Below the pieces are notes generated by a model. It was not told where the DNA came from and did not search any database. It saw only the letters and a program-made list of their open reading frames with translations. The position numbers were made by a program, and so were the translations under genes. Positions 56,477 through 64,000 of a DNA stretch of 64,000 bases are shown piece after piece (the first letter of the stretch is position 1; each line of letters opens with the position of its first letter). The stretch lies in the NCBI RefSeq assembly GCF_003182155.1, contig NZ_QGTG01000005.1, positions 186,001-250,000 on the forward strand, in the 5' to 3' direction. Source of the DNA: Chitinophaga sp. S165 (GTDB lineage Bacteria; Bacteroidota; Bacteroidia; Chitinophagales; Chitinophagaceae).

Positions 56477-57247
56477 ATGACACCGCCAACAAAAGAGCTA
56501 AACCTGATCTTCAGTCCTTTCGACGGATCCGCGTCCTTGCACGAGGTGCCGGAGGTGTTTTCCATTTCGCAGGATAACGAACCTCATCCGCTCTGCCTGC
56601 TGGCAGTCAGCCAGCTACAGGCTCATTTGAAAGAACAAGACCAATGGGAGCATAATTTCGGCCTGTCTGCCGGAGCGGCAGGTGCAGTGATCGGAAAGAT
56701 GTTCGGTGTACTCGTAGTGAGAACAAAAGCACTTGAGCTGGGATACCTGGCGGCGTTTTCGGGCAAGCTGGCAGGAGGGAACCATCATGCTAAATTTGTT
56801 CCGCCTGTGTTTGATGGCCTGGTGGAAGGTGGATTTGTAAATGATGGAATGAGAGAGTTAACCCGTATTAACGCCGAAATAAGTGCCCTGGAAGCACATG
56901 GATCAGATGATAGGGTACATGCGCTCAGAGAGCTGCGTAAAACGCATTCTATGGGCTTACAACGAAGAATATTTGAACAGTATCATTTTCTGAACCGGGC
57001 GGGCCGGTCGAAGAGCCTGATAGACATATTTGAAGAGGCGGATTATAAGAATCCTCCGGCGGGAGCGGGAGAATGTGCAGCGCCTAAATTACTGCAATAT
57101 GCCTTTTTACATGAGATGCAGCCATTGGCGCTGGCTGAGTTCTGGTGGGGACAGTCGCCTAAGTCTGCTACCTGGAAACATGGACATTTCTATGCACCCT
57201 GTAAAGAAAAATGTGCGCCTATTCTGGCACACATGTTAGAGAATTAA
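56477..57247 (+). CDS. Orphan N-terminal domain of Bacteroidota RluA-type pseudouridine synthase
   Basis: The protein has 256 residues. From memory, it matches the N-terminal extension of the long (about 550-residue) RluA-family pseudouridine synthases of Bacteroidota: HPLCLLAVSQLQAHL, KMFGVLVVRT, GYLAAFSGKLAGGNHH, PPAGAGECAAPKLLQYAF, AEFWWGQSPK, and the Cys pair in PCKEKCAPILAHML. In those enzymes the catalytic domain with its HRLD motif follows. Here the frame ends at TAA right after HMLEN, and the next bases belong to a convergent gene 6 bases away. The catalytic domain is therefore absent. The long coiled-coil insert of the full enzymes is also shortened. It may be a stand-alone paralogue or a remnant. 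Confidence 0.8.
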   Translation: MTPPTKELNLIFSPFDGSASLHEVPEVFSISQDNEPHPLCLLAVSQLQAHLKEQDQWEHNFGLSAGAAGAVIGKMFGVLVVRTKALELGYLAAFSGKLAGGNHHAKFVPPVFDGLVEGGFVNDGMRELTRINAEISALEAHGSDDRVHALRELRKTHSMGLQRRIFEQYHFLNRAGRSKSLIDIFEEADYKNPPAGAGECAAPKLLQYAFLHEMQPLALAEFWWGQSPKSATWKHGHFYAPCKEKCAPILAHMLEN

Positions 57248-57253
57248 TAGCGC

Positions 57254-58762
57254 TTACTTCGCCCACAATCTTCTCCTGATTATAAATTCCATATTCAACG
57301 GTCTTGCGGAGATATCCCTGGTTTTGCTTACTCGTGTAATTGGTACGAGCGTGCGAAGGCCTAATTGCCATCTGCCGGCAACATAGTTTAATTCAGCCAT
57401 AGCATTGATCCGCACTTTTGAGAGGTCTTGTTTTTCTGCCGGCAGGGCCGGATAAATACCAGATGTTGTATGCCCGAAAGTATCGCTGGTAGCCCGATAC
57501 ACAACAGTTTTTTGCAGGAAGGATGTTTGTACACCTGCGCCGATCTGCCATTTGTTGTGAATAAGGAATTGATATTGCAAAGCTAATCCCCATCCATATT
57601 GTTTTAGAACTGCGCTGGAAGTATCAAACGGGAACCATGTGGTGCCTGAATCTTTTGCAGGTATGCTGGATTTGAGATCGGAACTGACGGCAGGCAGTAT
57701 GTCTAATGACAATGCGCCCTCCCATAATTTTCTTTCAACTCTTAATGCAGGGACAAGGTTACGATAGAACTGATCTTTGCCATTCGGTCCCACAAAGTAA
57801 ATACTGTCTCTATATAGTGGGACAGGTATATTTAGTTGAATATATAAAGCCCATTTTTTCTCTCGGTCTCTGCTACTGAACTGACGAAGTACCAGCGGGG
57901 CTGCTTTATGCTGAAGGCTGGTATTATATTTCGCAAACGGTGTTTTTATCAGGGTTAACTGCAATGGATGATGTGCTGTCGTCCCACCTGTAGAATGATC
58001 GGATGTGTAAGTGTTATGTTCCGCCGGCAACTGTTGGCTGGTTGTTCTTTGTTGTGCTTCAACAGCTGTCTTTTCAACAGGATGCTCCTGATCAGATGCA
58101 GGTGATGGTAATGGTTGCTGCGTTGTTATCTGTTGAGCGGCAGTTGCCAGTGCATCCGCTTTCTCCATCGAATATCGTTTGTCAGACGCTTTTGATCGTG
58201 TCTCCTGTTGGTGTGTTGTTTGCAGGTCTGTGGAAGGGTGACCAGTATTTTTCCTGGAAGGATATTGTTTATTGTTCACAGATTGCCGTGGTGGCACAGA
58301 TAATTCCGCTGACGGCGATGATGATGGTAATGATCTGGATGAGGAAGAGGATATCCATAGTTGGTTGTTATGAACCGTATCAGATCGTTCATCTGATATG
58401 TTGTTTATTGCTGAAGGTGCAGATTGCTGAAGTACTGTGTTAGACAGTCTATGAGAAGGTGTGTTTTGAGATGTAATAATTAAGCTGGTATCATCAACAA
58501 TATTTTCAGATGACGGCGCGTTTTTGAGATGCTTATGGCTATATAACCACAAGGCCGTAATGGCAGTAACCGCTGAAATTGTGATCACTAAGGTCTTTAT
58601 CCAAATGTGACGCATAGCAGGGCGGGACGGCAAATTTTCTACCACAGGCAATTCCATGTCCAGCTTTTGCTGCATGGACTGCCACGCCTGATCCACAGGT
58701 GGTATAGGAATTGGTAATTCCTCTTTGTTGAAATTTGTATGGTCCGATTGCTGTTCCGTCAT
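57254..58762 (-). CDS. Anti-sigma-like membrane protein fused to a C-terminal beta-barrel domain
   Basis: The protein has 502 residues. A cytoplasmic N-terminus of about 48 residues (WQSMQQKLDMELPV) precedes one membrane helix (about 50-70; TLVITISAVTAITALWLY). Then comes a low-complexity Ser/Thr/Gln/Pro-rich linker of about 220 residues. The last 200 residues (about 305-502) consist of alternating-pattern strands (WALYIQLNIPVPLY, WGLALQYQFLI, WQLGLRTLVPI) like an outer-membrane beta-barrel. The sigma-factor gene ends one base upstream, so this is the expected anti-sigma position. An inner-membrane anchor with an outer-membrane barrel on one chain would connect the two membranes. No zinc motif is seen. 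Function is inferred from context. Confidence 0.75.
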   Translation of the reverse strand: MTEQQSDHTNFNKEELPIPIPPVDQAWQSMQQKLDMELPVVENLPSRPAMRHIWIKTLVITISAVTAITALWLYSHKHLKNAPSSENIVDDTSLIITSQNTPSHRLSNTVLQQSAPSAINNISDERSDTVHNNQLWISSSSSRSLPSSSPSAELSVPPRQSVNNKQYPSRKNTGHPSTDLQTTHQQETRSKASDKRYSMEKADALATAAQQITTQQPLPSPASDQEHPVEKTAVEAQQRTTSQQLPAEHNTYTSDHSTGGTTAHHPLQLTLIKTPFAKYNTSLQHKAAPLVLRQFSSRDREKKWALYIQLNIPVPLYRDSIYFVGPNGKDQFYRNLVPALRVERKLWEGALSLDILPAVSSDLKSSIPAKDSGTTWFPFDTSSAVLKQYGWGLALQYQFLIHNKWQIGAGVQTSFLQKTVVYRATSDTFGHTTSGIYPALPAEKQDLSKVRINAMAELNYVAGRWQLGLRTLVPITRVSKTRDISARPLNMEFIIRRRLWAK

Positions 58763-58763
58763 T

Positions 58764-59315
58764 TTAAGAATAATACTTTAGTAATACCGGCTTTAATTTG
58801 TTCCTTGTCTCACTCAAATGCCATTTCACAGTGCCCGTACTTAATTGCAGCTTCGCACATATTTCATTAATAGAAAATCCTTCGAGGTAAAATAGAATAC
58901 ATATCGCCCTGGTGGCAGGTGGTAGTATATCCAGCAATTTATAAATATCGCCCGATTCCATAGCGGCAAGCGGATTGTCGCTATTAGATATCTCAATATC
59001 ATCAACGACTACATGTTCTGACCATTTTGCTCCTTTAAGTCTGTCCAGGGCGGTATTGCGGACTATTGTATAAACCCAGTTGAAGAATTGTCCCTTATCG
59101 TCTTTAAATAATGTTATGTTCCTGAAAACTTTCAGCATACCATCATTCAGTACTTCCAATGCATCTGCCTGTTCAGGAAAGAATTTACGGCACAAAAGGT
59201 ATAACTGAGGATAAAACTTCTTATAAAGTTTCTCCTGTCCTAACCGGTTGTTAGCTACGCACAGTCTGATCAATTCCTGAGTATCTTCCAAATGAAGTTT
59301 CCGATGAGTATACAA
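58764..59315 (-). CDS. ECF sigma factor
   Basis: The protein has 183 residues. Region 2 (about 10-85; GQEKLYKKFYPQLYLLCRKF, VLNDGMLKVFRNI) and region 4 (about 125-178; GFSINEICAKLQLSTGTVKWH) are clear. It is followed after one base by the membrane-anchored beta-barrel fusion, its probable anti-sigma factor, with which it must be co-transcribed. No TAnnTTTG box was found within 160 bases upstream. The promoter may be self-recognised, as is common for ECF units. Confidence 0.92.
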   Translation of the reverse strand: MYTHRKLHLEDTQELIRLCVANNRLGQEKLYKKFYPQLYLLCRKFFPEQADALEVLNDGMLKVFRNITLFKDDKGQFFNWVYTIVRNTALDRLKGAKWSEHVVVDDIEISNSDNPLAAMESGDIYKLLDILPPATRAICILFYLEGFSINEICAKLQLSTGTVKWHLSETRNKLKPVLLKYYS

Positions 59316-59363
59316 TAAGTTATTCTGATCTCTTACCGCTCTAATAGCGCCGCAATTTAACGC

Positions 59364-59404
59364 CTTTTACCGGATAGCCCCCCTTATGGGCATCTCCGGT
59401 AAAA
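59364..59404. repeat. Hairpin between the repeat lipoprotein and the sigma factor
   Basis: CTTTTACCGGA (59364-59374) pairs with TCCGGTAAAAG (59394-59404), and GCCC/GGGC can pair inside. There is no downstream T run on either strand, so terminator function is doubtful. The rest of 59316-59476 shows nothing clear. Confidence 0.5.
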
Positions 59405-59476
59405 GCGTTTATATAGCCTGCCTGTTACAGTAAACCAGTGGCCTTTAGCAACTGTAACGCTACGTAGCCTGATTAG

Positions 59477-59917
59477 TTACAATCGCCTCCGGGACTTTTT
59501 ATGTACGCCAACTGTATCGTATGGTGGATACGGAGGATGCGCGGTATCGTAAGGAGGATACGGCGGATTCGGAGGGAATGTGGTATCATACGGTGGATAG
59601 GGTGGTTGTGGGAAAGTATCATGCGGTGGGTAAGGTGTATGCGGGAAAGTATCGTGTGGTGGGTATGGGAATGAATCATGCGGTAGATGCGGGAAAGTGT
59701 CATGTGGCAGATGAGGAAATGAATCGGGAGGCAGATGTACTGAATCATATGGAGGGTATGGGATACTGTCATGAGGAAGACTATCCGTAGGAAGTGAATC
59801 GTGGTCTAATGCCAGGCCGTTGTTCTTAAGTTTCTGGTCCATTGCCTCCTTGCTGCACGAGCTTTGTACAAGAACAATGGCGCCCACAAGGGCCATAATG
59901 CCAATAAGTTTTTTCAT
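59477..59917 (-). CDS. Proline/histidine/aspartate-rich tandem-repeat lipoprotein
   Basis: The protein has 146 residues. The signal ends in lipobox VQSSCSKE. From about residue 40 to 135 the chain is built of short units such as PPHDTFPH and PYPPYDT, so about a third of residues are Pro. It should be an extended, unfolded polyproline-like stalk on a lipid anchor. The His and Asp in nearly every unit could bind metal (speculation). The short Arg/Lys-rich end (KKSRRRL) is unusual for a surface protein. Other frames are also open here because of the DNA repeats, but only this one has a signal peptide. No family is recognised. It lies 161 bases upstream of the ECF unit on the same strand. Confidence 0.75.
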   Translation of the reverse strand: MKKLIGIMALVGAIVLVQSSCSKEAMDQKLKNNGLALDHDSLPTDSLPHDSIPYPPYDSVHLPPDSFPHLPHDTFPHLPHDSFPYPPHDTFPHTPYPPHDTFPQPPYPPYDTTFPPNPPYPPYDTAHPPYPPYDTVGVHKKSRRRL

Positions 59918-60278
59918 AGAGAAGTTATTTTATAAAGATGAACGGTGAACGAATAGTGAAAGGTTGGGTACCCCGGAAAAAAAATCTGCATGTTAAAAGA
60001 ATATTCTAAAATGGATTGATCTGTAGTGTTTTAGAAAGAGATTGGTTTACCAGTGCCAAAATAACATGCAGCAAAGGCAGAAGTGGAAAATATACTTTGA
60101 CTACAAGGCAACTTTCCGGCTAAACGCACGTATCTACTAATAAGACTACCTATATAAATAAGTTTTCTTTCCTGCCCTAATAATAGTAGAAGTGTAAACA
60201 AAACAATTCTGAATGAATCCTGTAGTGAGGAACATATTCATGTGAGCGTTTATCCATTCACTGTTAAAATTGAGGAAA
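59918..60278. other. Intergenic region without recognised elements
   Basis: The 361 bases between two divergent lipoprotein genes are A+T rich and should hold two promoters. I found no exact TAnnTTTG box for either strand, no strong dyad and no credible small gene. A minus-strand frame at 60146-60433 overlaps the next gene and looks random. Confidence 0.6.
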
Positions 60279-61418
60279 ATGATACCGTTATTTGAGAAAG
60301 GGGCCGGGATAAAGCCATCAACCATTGAATCCGCCATAAGAAAGGTTGCCGGCAGATCTTTAGCTGGCATCTTAGCCATACTCCTATTACTAAATATCAG
60401 TTGTGGTAAAAGTGATGGTGATGGTGATCCCAATCCACCCCCATCAGGTAATAAAAATTACACCCAGGTCGGCTTGGTTACAGATGTTGACGGAGGCCCA
60501 TATAGCTCTACCAATGTCGATCCGAAACTTGTAAACGCCTGGGGTATTGCCTTTACTCCTACAGGGGCCTTTTGGATAGCCAATGCGGGATCAGGCTTCA
60601 GTACGATATATGATAATAGCGGTTCCACACTATTGCCTGCAGTTGCCATTGCATCTCCGGGCAGTCCGTCAGGAGGTAAAGCTACCGGTATTGTGTATAA
60701 CAATACGACAGATTTCAAGGTAGGTGGTGTGCCTGCTAAATTCATTTTTGATACGGAAGATGGTACTATTGCAGCATGGGCTTCGGGAACAGTAGCTCCC
60801 ATTGTAGCAGATCGCTCAGCGGCCAATGCAGTATATAAAGGACTCGCTTTAGCGAAAGATGGTGCAGATTATTTCCTGTATGCGGCTAACTTCTATGCAG
60901 GCACGATCGACGTGTTTGATAAAGATTTTAATTTAGTCAATACCAAACCTTTTGCAGATGCTACTATGCCTGCCGGTTTTGCTCCGTTTAATATCAGAAG
61001 TATTGGAGACCAGTTGTATGTAACATATGCCAAGCAGGAAACTGGTAAGGAAGATGATGAAGCAGGAGCGGGTAACGGATATGTGAATATATTCAACCCG
61101 GATGGTTCCTTTGTGAAGAGATTTACTTCACAGGGATCATTGAATTCACCATGGGGAATTGTTGCTGCTGCAGATGGTTTCTGGGAAGTTGATAACACCA
61201 TCATTATAGGCAATTTTGGGGACGGGAAAATTAATGTGTTCGATCAGGATGGAAAATTACTAGGTACGTTGACCAGAGGTGGTACGCCTATTGTTATTGA
61301 CGGCCTGTGGGCGCTCGAAAACAATGTACCGTCTACTAATGCTAAACAACTCTTTTATACAGCCGGCCCGTCTAATGAAACACATGGGGTTTTCGGGTAT
61401 GTGATGAAATCATTTTAA
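60279..61418 (+). CDS. TIGR03118-type beta-propeller lipoprotein
   Basis: The protein has about 379 residues. A long N-terminal region ends in the lipobox LLLNISCGKSD. The body shows the pattern of the uncharacterised TIGR03118 family: LVNAWGIAFTPTGAFWIANAGSG, FIFDTEDGTIAAW, YAANFYAGTIDVFD, GYVNIFNPDGSFVKRF, LNSPWGIVAA and LGTLTRGG. These repeats suggest an NHL-like propeller. Function is unknown. The ATG at 60279 is used instead of a TTG three codons earlier. It has its own terminator and seems monocistronic. Confidence 0.88.
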   Translation: MIPLFEKGAGIKPSTIESAIRKVAGRSLAGILAILLLLNISCGKSDGDGDPNPPPSGNKNYTQVGLVTDVDGGPYSSTNVDPKLVNAWGIAFTPTGAFWIANAGSGFSTIYDNSGSTLLPAVAIASPGSPSGGKATGIVYNNTTDFKVGGVPAKFIFDTEDGTIAAWASGTVAPIVADRSAANAVYKGLALAKDGADYFLYAANFYAGTIDVFDKDFNLVNTKPFADATMPAGFAPFNIRSIGDQLYVTYAKQETGKEDDEAGAGNGYVNIFNPDGSFVKRFTSQGSLNSPWGIVAAADGFWEVDNTIIIGNFGDGKINVFDQDGKLLGTLTRGGTPIVIDGLWALENNVPSTNAKQLFYTAGPSNETHGVFGYVMKSF

Positions 61419-61432
61419 AGTATCTGAAGCTT

Positions 61433-61472
61433 ATAACAAAACGGGGAAGCTTTTGCTTTCCTGTTTTGTTAT
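61433..61472 (+). terminator. Terminator-like inverted repeat after the propeller lipoprotein
   Basis: ATAACAAAACGGGGAAGC (61433-61450) pairs with GCTTTCCTGTTTTGTTAT (61455-61472) over TTTT, with one or two mismatches. It lies 14 bases after the stop and could serve the convergent HxlR gene too. Confidence 0.75.
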
Positions 61473-61514
61473 CTGAATAACGAATGATCCATTTCCTTAT
61501 GCATCAGCAGGCTT

Positions 61515-61877
61515 TTAAGCTATAGGGGTCTTACTCTCTGCGAACTCTCTTCCCCAGTTCAATAATGCGTCAAAAACGCTTTGCAATGATTTTCCCAGGG
61601 GCGTTAACTGGTATTCAACCCGTGGAGGTACCTCTGGAAAAACAATACGGTTGATAATCCCGTCCTGTTCCATTTCGCGCAGCTGGGCAGTTAATGTTTT
61701 TTCTGATATATCTCCCAGTTCGGCGTTAAGAGCATTATACCTTACAGATTGTTCTCTTCTCAGGAGATCATAGATCCTGAGTTTCCATTTCCCACCAATG
61801 GTAGCAAGCGCTGTTTCAACTGCGCATGCATCCGGATTGGATACCCATGCTGATCGCTGTGTTCTGTTATATGCCAA
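61515..61877 (-). CDS. HxlR/DUF24-family transcriptional regulator
   Basis: The protein has 120 residues and is a winged helix of the HxlR type (CAVETALATIGGKWKLRIYD, GDISEKTLTAQLREMEQDGI, YQLTPLGKSL). The start is TTG at 61877: an in-frame TAA lies at 61881-61883 and no ATG occurs before the conserved region. AGG stands about 8 bases upstream of it. Cys18 sits where redox or quinone-sensing members of this family carry their reactive Cys. It diverges from an Old Yellow Enzyme gene, a typical target of such electrophile sensors. Self-regulation is likely, because a dyad covers the -33 region. Confidence 0.93.
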   Translation of the reverse strand: MAYNRTQRSAWVSNPDACAVETALATIGGKWKLRIYDLLRREQSVRYNALNAELGDISEKTLTAQLREMEQDGIINRIVFPEVPPRVEYQLTPLGKSLQSVFDALLNWGREFAESKTPIA

Positions 61878-61900
61878 TTTTTACCTGGTTTATTTAACCA

Positions 61901-62062
61901 CAAAATTAACGCAGAAAACGCTCAGAATGACTGTCATTCTTGCGTCATAAGTCGGCCTTCCCAATTCAGCAAGTAATTGAAAATGAACAATACGAACCTT
62001 GATTTCAGTACACTTACATTGTCGTAAGTTATTGCAAATGAGGTGAGTGTGTCGGTACTTTG
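61901..62062. promoter_or_regulatory. Divergent HxlR / ene-reductase control region with two dyads
   Basis: Minus-strand -7 box TAATTTTG (61908-61901) is a perfect TAnnTTTG for HxlR. The perfect dyad AGAATGAC-T-GTCATTCT (61924-61940) covers where its -33 box should be. For the reductase, TACTTTG (62056-62062) is a one-base-short -7 box and TTG (62032-62034) a possible -33. The second dyad ACTTAC-N6-GTAAGT (62012-62029) lies directly upstream. Both are good operator candidates. Confidence 0.6.
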
Positions 62063-62073
62063 CTTAAAAAAAG

Positions 62074-63204
62074 ATGACTTTATTCGAATCAAACAGACTG
62101 GGATCTCATCAATTAGAGAATCGGGTGGTAATGGCGCCAATGACAAGAACACGTACCTCGGCCGGTGATGTGCCGAACGCCCTGATGGCGAAATATTATG
62201 GTCAGCGTGCAAGCGCAGGGTTAATGATCTCTGAAGCAACGGATATAGCGCCGCATGGCAAAGGATATCTATGGACACCTGGCATTTATACAGATGCCCA
62301 GATAGCAGGATGGCAACTGGTAACAAATGAAGTGCATCGCAATAACGGTAAGATCTTCATGCAGATCTGGCATGTAGGACGAATGTCACATACTTCCATG
62401 ATGCCTGAAGGACAAGCACCATGGGGCGCTACTGATGAACAGGCAATCGGGTCAGACGTGTTTGCGCATGATGCCGAAGGCAAGCTGACATTCGTACGTG
62501 CCAGCAAACCAAGACAGCTCGAAACAGACGAACTGCCTGCTTTAATAAACGATTTTAAAACTGCGTTTAGCAATGTTAGAAAGGCCGGCTTCGATGGCGT
62601 GGAGATCCACAGTGCAAATGGATATCTGTTTGAGCAGTTCATGAACGCAACGCTCAATACACGTGATGATCAATATGGCGGTCAGACATTTGAGAACCGC
62701 ACCCGTTTTCTATTAGCGGTTGTAGATGCAGCAATAGCGGAGTTAGGCGCCGGAAGCGTAGGAGTAAGGCTTTCTCCGTTCGGGCATTACAACAGTATGC
62801 CCGATGACCCGCTTGGAGAAGAAACCTTTTTCCACCTGTGCGATGAGTTAAACCGGCGGGGTATCGCTTATATCCATCTGCTTTACGAATTAATGCCGAA
62901 AGGAAACATGCAGGAGGTCACCGAATTCAATGAGCGCCATCTGCCGGACGAATTCGTAAGGAAAACACGGGACATCTTTAAAGGCGCTATCATCTGGTGT
63001 GGCAGCTTTAACAAAGAGTCCGCACAGGTAGCATTAGCTACCGGCTGGGTAGATCTGATAGCCTTCGGCAGGCCGTTTATAGGGAATCCGGATCTGGTGG
63101 CCCGTTTTAAGAACGATTGGCAACTAACTGTGGCTGATCGCTCTGCATATTATACGAGGAATGGAGAGAAAGGCTTTACCGACTTCCCGAATTTCAGCAT
63201 GTAA
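62074..63204 (+). CDS. Alkene reductase, Old Yellow Enzyme family (NemA-like)
   Basis: The protein has 376 residues, the usual length for FMN-dependent ene-reductases. Hallmarks are the start LFESNRLGSHQLENRVVMAPMTRTR, IWHVGRMSHTSM, the substrate-anion-binding pair in EIHSANGYLFEQF (H179, N182), GVRLSPFG and the FMN phosphate loop (FGRPFIGNPDLVARF). It reduces activated C=C bonds of enones, quinone-like compounds or nitro compounds with NAD(P)H in the cytoplasm. It diverges from the HxlR regulator that probably represses it. ATG 62074 gives the canonical N-terminus. No signal peptide is present. Confidence 0.95.
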   Translation: MTLFESNRLGSHQLENRVVMAPMTRTRTSAGDVPNALMAKYYGQRASAGLMISEATDIAPHGKGYLWTPGIYTDAQIAGWQLVTNEVHRNNGKIFMQIWHVGRMSHTSMMPEGQAPWGATDEQAIGSDVFAHDAEGKLTFVRASKPRQLETDELPALINDFKTAFSNVRKAGFDGVEIHSANGYLFEQFMNATLNTRDDQYGGQTFENRTRFLLAVVDAAIAELGAGSVGVRLSPFGHYNSMPDDPLGEETFFHLCDELNRRGIAYIHLLYELMPKGNMQEVTEFNERHLPDEFVRKTRDIFKGAIIWCGSFNKESAQVALATGWVDLIAFGRPFIGNPDLVARFKNDWQLTVADRSAYYTRNGEKGFTDFPNFSM

Positions 63205-63217
63205 AAAAGAGGCTTTT

Positions 63218-63257
63218 AACTGCGCTCTTTCACCTTCCGGGATGAAAGGGCGCAGTT
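63218..63257 (+). terminator. Hairpin after the ene-reductase gene
   Basis: AACTGCGCTCTTTCA (63218-63232) pairs with TGAAAGGGCGCAGTT (63243-63257) with a single wobble. It is a strong stem 13 bases after the stop, but only a weak T tract follows. Confidence 0.65.
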
Positions 63258-63332
63258 GGTTATGGATAGTATATGCATCATCATTATAGGAAATAATTAC
63301 CTTCGCATGCATTTTTATATTCCTATATCACT

Positions 63333-64000
63333 ATGAAGCATAAGTATTATCGTAAACTTTTAGTGCTGCTGATCTTTCTTGCAGCCATTAACGCATGTAA
63401 AAAGAATGAAACCCCGGAGTCACCGTCACCACCACGTCCTGTGCCCTATTGGATAGGATATAAGGATATTGTAAAAGAGACCGACATAGGATACTATGAT
63501 GTAAAAGCTACGCCTGATAGTCTGTTCCATGTCAGTATGTTCGGATGGGTTGCATCATATAAAGTTGAAAAGATAGGCGGAGATATACTGTTAATGCAGA
63601 AAAATTATTATGAGCATAAACAATATGGAACCTCTCTGGAGCAAATGGCAGGTGGTAAGGACGGCGAGTTATACCTGCGTGCTTCTTATTGGGGCACAAA
63701 CACAGATGGCTTGCTCCGGTTGGAGAAAGATTATACCACAGTGTCCGATATTAAGTATAATGTGCCACTGAGCGTAAGGGCGTTTAACACGTTGTGCACG
63801 GATAAAAATGGTGTACTGTATGTTGGTCTTACTGCCGACAACAAAGACGGCGAAAGATCATGTTATATAGTCTATAGCAGGAACAAGGGGACTACATTTG
63901 AAACGCTGTTAATTCCAGGTTATGATGACAATTCAATTGAAAAGGTTGTGGTTGATAATGCCGGGCATATATTTGTTCAAATGTATTCCGGTGCTATCTT
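63333..64000 (+). CDS. Lipoprotein of unknown family, 3' end outside window
   Basis: An ATG at 63333 opens a frame that stays open to the window edge (222 codons visible). The N-terminus MKHKYYRKLLVLLIFLAAINACKKNE is a signal sequence with lipobox INAC, here cut in parts for reading: the core is LLVLLIFLAA and the lipidated residue is the first Cys. A Pro-rich spacer follows. The body shows repeated strands with Asp-Gly turns (KDGELYLRASY, DKNGVLYVGLTADN, DNAGHIFVQMY), like the blades of a two-component-regulator or BNR-type propeller. No specific family is recognised. The stretch 63258-63332 contains TACCTTCG, a weak -7-like box. Confidence 0.8.
   Translation, partial: MKHKYYRKLLVLLIFLAAINACKKNETPESPSPPRPVPYWIGYKDIVKETDIGYYDVKATPDSLFHVSMFGWVASYKVEKIGGDILLMQKNYYEHKQYGTSLEQMAGGKDGELYLRASYWGTNTDGLLRLEKDYTTVSDIKYNVPLSVRAFNTLCTDKNGVLYVGLTADNKDGERSCYIVYSRNKGTTFETLLIPGYDDNSIEKVVVDNAGHIFVQMYSGAI

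Noticed and set aside
59364..59404. Rho-independent terminator for the repeat lipoprotein
   Set aside because: The stem is good, but no T run follows it on the minus strand. It is kept only as a hairpin.
59473..59790. Possible CRISPR-like or satellite repeat
   Set aside because: The repeats are short, degenerate and in frame with the lipoprotein, with no spacer structure. Other open frames here are by-products of the repeats.

Overview
The window looks like chromosomal DNA of a filamentous, polymer-degrading Bacteroidota of the Chitinophaga type (family Chitinophagaceae). The evidence is a SusC/SusD pair with an STN-containing receptor, ECF sigma/FecR regulation, PorP/SprF proteins, type A and type B type IX secretion (T9SS) C-terminal domains, multi-domain GH18 chitinases, few Shine-Dalgarno sequences, and several Bacteroidota-type -7 boxes (TAnnTTTG). 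I saw no rRNA, tRNA, CRISPR array or transposase.

Layout. 1-2574 (minus strand): an S9-family peptidase cut by the window edge and a LuxR-type response regulator whose receiver lacks the phosphoacceptor Asp. 2575-3749: a long A+T-rich gap rich in dyads. 3750-8879: T9SS cassette 1, a DUF11-repeat type B cargo protein followed by PorP/SprF and a TPR/PD40/OmpA lipid-side partner. 9201-20146: a six-gene secreted hydrolase locus (double GH18 chitinase, GH18-like crystallin protein, GH18-CBM6 chitinase, GH16-CBM6 glucanase, metzincin protease). It fits attack on fungal cell walls (chitin, beta-glucan, protein) and is closed by a strong hairpin.

20439-47016: an ECF sigma factor and FecR anti-sigma precede a co-directional run of about 25 kb with gaps mostly under 75 bases. 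The run is SusC, SusD, an HExxH lipoprotein, a DUF4302 lipoprotein, a 2980-residue type B adhesin with three Ig/beta-helix modules and an IgGFc-binding-like domain, a second IgGFc/PKD adhesin, PorP/SprF, OmpA and another PorP/SprF. It joins a nutrient importer to surface adhesins and their own T9SS partners. A collagen-like lipoprotein, a second ECF sigma factor and an outer-membrane beta-barrel protein follow (47091-51215).

51301-64000 is a mosaic of small units: AraC regulator and Lin1944-like SDR; an overlapping pair of P-loop ATPases (one with a TPR-like C-terminus) behind a promoter containing a perfect 20-base inverted repeat; an orphan N-terminal domain of a pseudouridine synthase; a third ECF sigma factor with an anti-sigma-like protein fused to a beta-barrel; a proline-rich repeat lipoprotein; a TIGR03118-type lipoprotein; a divergent HxlR regulator/Old Yellow Enzyme pair with two dyads between them; and a truncated lipoprotein.

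The best candidates for something undescribed are the two-ATPase unit with its spacer-filling operator (52880-56417), the FecIR-SusCD-adhesin-T9SS mega-operon (20439-47016), and the sigma/beta-barrel anti-sigma fusion with its repeat lipoprotein (57254-59917). All functional statements are from reading the sequence and family knowledge; nothing was searched or computed.
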